Assembly: GCA_031263835.1 (NCBI GenBank)
Contig: JAISEZ010000222.1
Coordinates: forward strand, 1-6,931
Direction of reading: 5' to 3'
From: Tannerella sp.
GTDB lineage: Bacteria; Bacteroidota; Bacteroidia; Bacteroidales; Tannerellaceae
DNA: 6,931 nucleotides
Both the position numbers and the translations under genes were made by a program. The notes beneath the pieces were generated by a model. The model ran no database searches and was not told where the DNA came from. It saw only the letters and a list, made by a program, of their open reading frames with translations. This document shows, piece by piece, positions 6,698 to 6,931 of this stretch; positions within the stretch are counted from its first letter, which is position 1, and each line of letters starts with the position of its first letter.

Positions 6698-6931
6698 CCG
6701 TCACCATTGGTGACGGACGCAGTGCAGCCTGCACCGGCTCCGTCACCATTGATGACGGACGCAATGCAGCCTGCACCGGCTCCGTCATCATTGATGACGG
6801 TCGCAATGCAGCCTGCACCGGCTCCGTCATCATTGATGACGGTCGCAATGCAGCCTGCACCGGCTCCGTTATCATTGATGACGGACGCAATGCAGCCTGC
6901 ACCGGCTCCGTCATCATTGATGACGGTCGCA
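6698..6931. repeat. 42-bp satellite with a palindrome in each unit (array open at window end)
   Basis: The unit is exactly 42 bp and its palindrome CCGTCATCA-T-TGATGACGG begins at 6698, 6740, 6782, 6824, 6866 and 6908. Every complete unit also carries TGCAG-C-CTGCA (first at 6723-6733). The units differ by a few point changes only. Because 42 is a multiple of three, four of the six frames stay open, including Pro/Ala-rich and MTEPVQAALRPSSM-type 14-aa repeats. None has a convincing start, and the minus-strand frame runs into the ATCC repeat, so it is treated as non-coding. There are no unique spacers, so it is not a CRISPR array. Confidence 0.85.

Noticed and set aside
6603..6917. Minus-strand ORF with 14-residue MTEPVQAALRPSSM repeats
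   Set aside because: Four of six frames are open because the unit is 42 bp; its C-terminal end translates the dispersed ATCC repeat, and no promoter or leader supports it.
6698..6931. CRISPR array
   Set aside because: The period is a uniform 42 bp with nearly identical whole units; there are no unique spacers and no cas genes.

Overview
The window looks like Bacteroidales (Bacteroidetes) chromosomal DNA. The evidence is a TAnnTTTG-type -7 promoter element ahead of the third gene, A-rich leaders without strong Shine-Dalgarno sequences, a lipoprotein glycosidase, and Tat-type signals on sugar-active proteins. Coding DNA is moderately GC-rich. Genus cannot be given from sequence alone.

Layout: 1-513 is a gene-free mosaic of short hairpins flanked by ATCC-phased repeats. 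Two genes follow on the + strand: a fused membrane/oxidoreductase-like protein (514-2031; DoxX-type four-helix domain, internal twin-arginine segment, degenerate aldo/keto-reductase-like barrel) and a GH28-like beta-helix lipoprotein (2091-3560). The 59-bp gap between them is almost entirely an 8-bp-period ATTC repeat. The convergent gap 3561-3885 holds a long inverted repeat built of 7-bp CTAACTA units, a possible terminator hairpin and a doubtful 37-codon minus-strand ORF. A Tat-exported GH38 alpha-mannosidase occupies 3886-6435 on the minus strand, with a recognisable promoter behind it. The rest, 6436-6931, is gene-free: a 19-bp perfect inverted pair of the ATCC repeat, then a 42-bp satellite whose units each contain a near-perfect palindrome and which runs off the window end.

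Functionally the window suggests extracytoplasmic glycan breakdown: a surface or periplasmic GH28-like depolymerase and a GH38 exo-mannosidase, next to a membrane-anchored oxidoreductase-like protein of unknown substrate. No SusC/SusD pair, sulfatase or regulator is present, so a polysaccharide utilisation locus cannot be claimed. I see no clear new defence, mobile or signalling system. The most unusual content is non-coding: every intergenic gap carries a different short-period or palindromic repeat, and some of these show base changes that keep the stems paired. The DoxX-Tat-oxidoreductase fusion is the most unusual protein.
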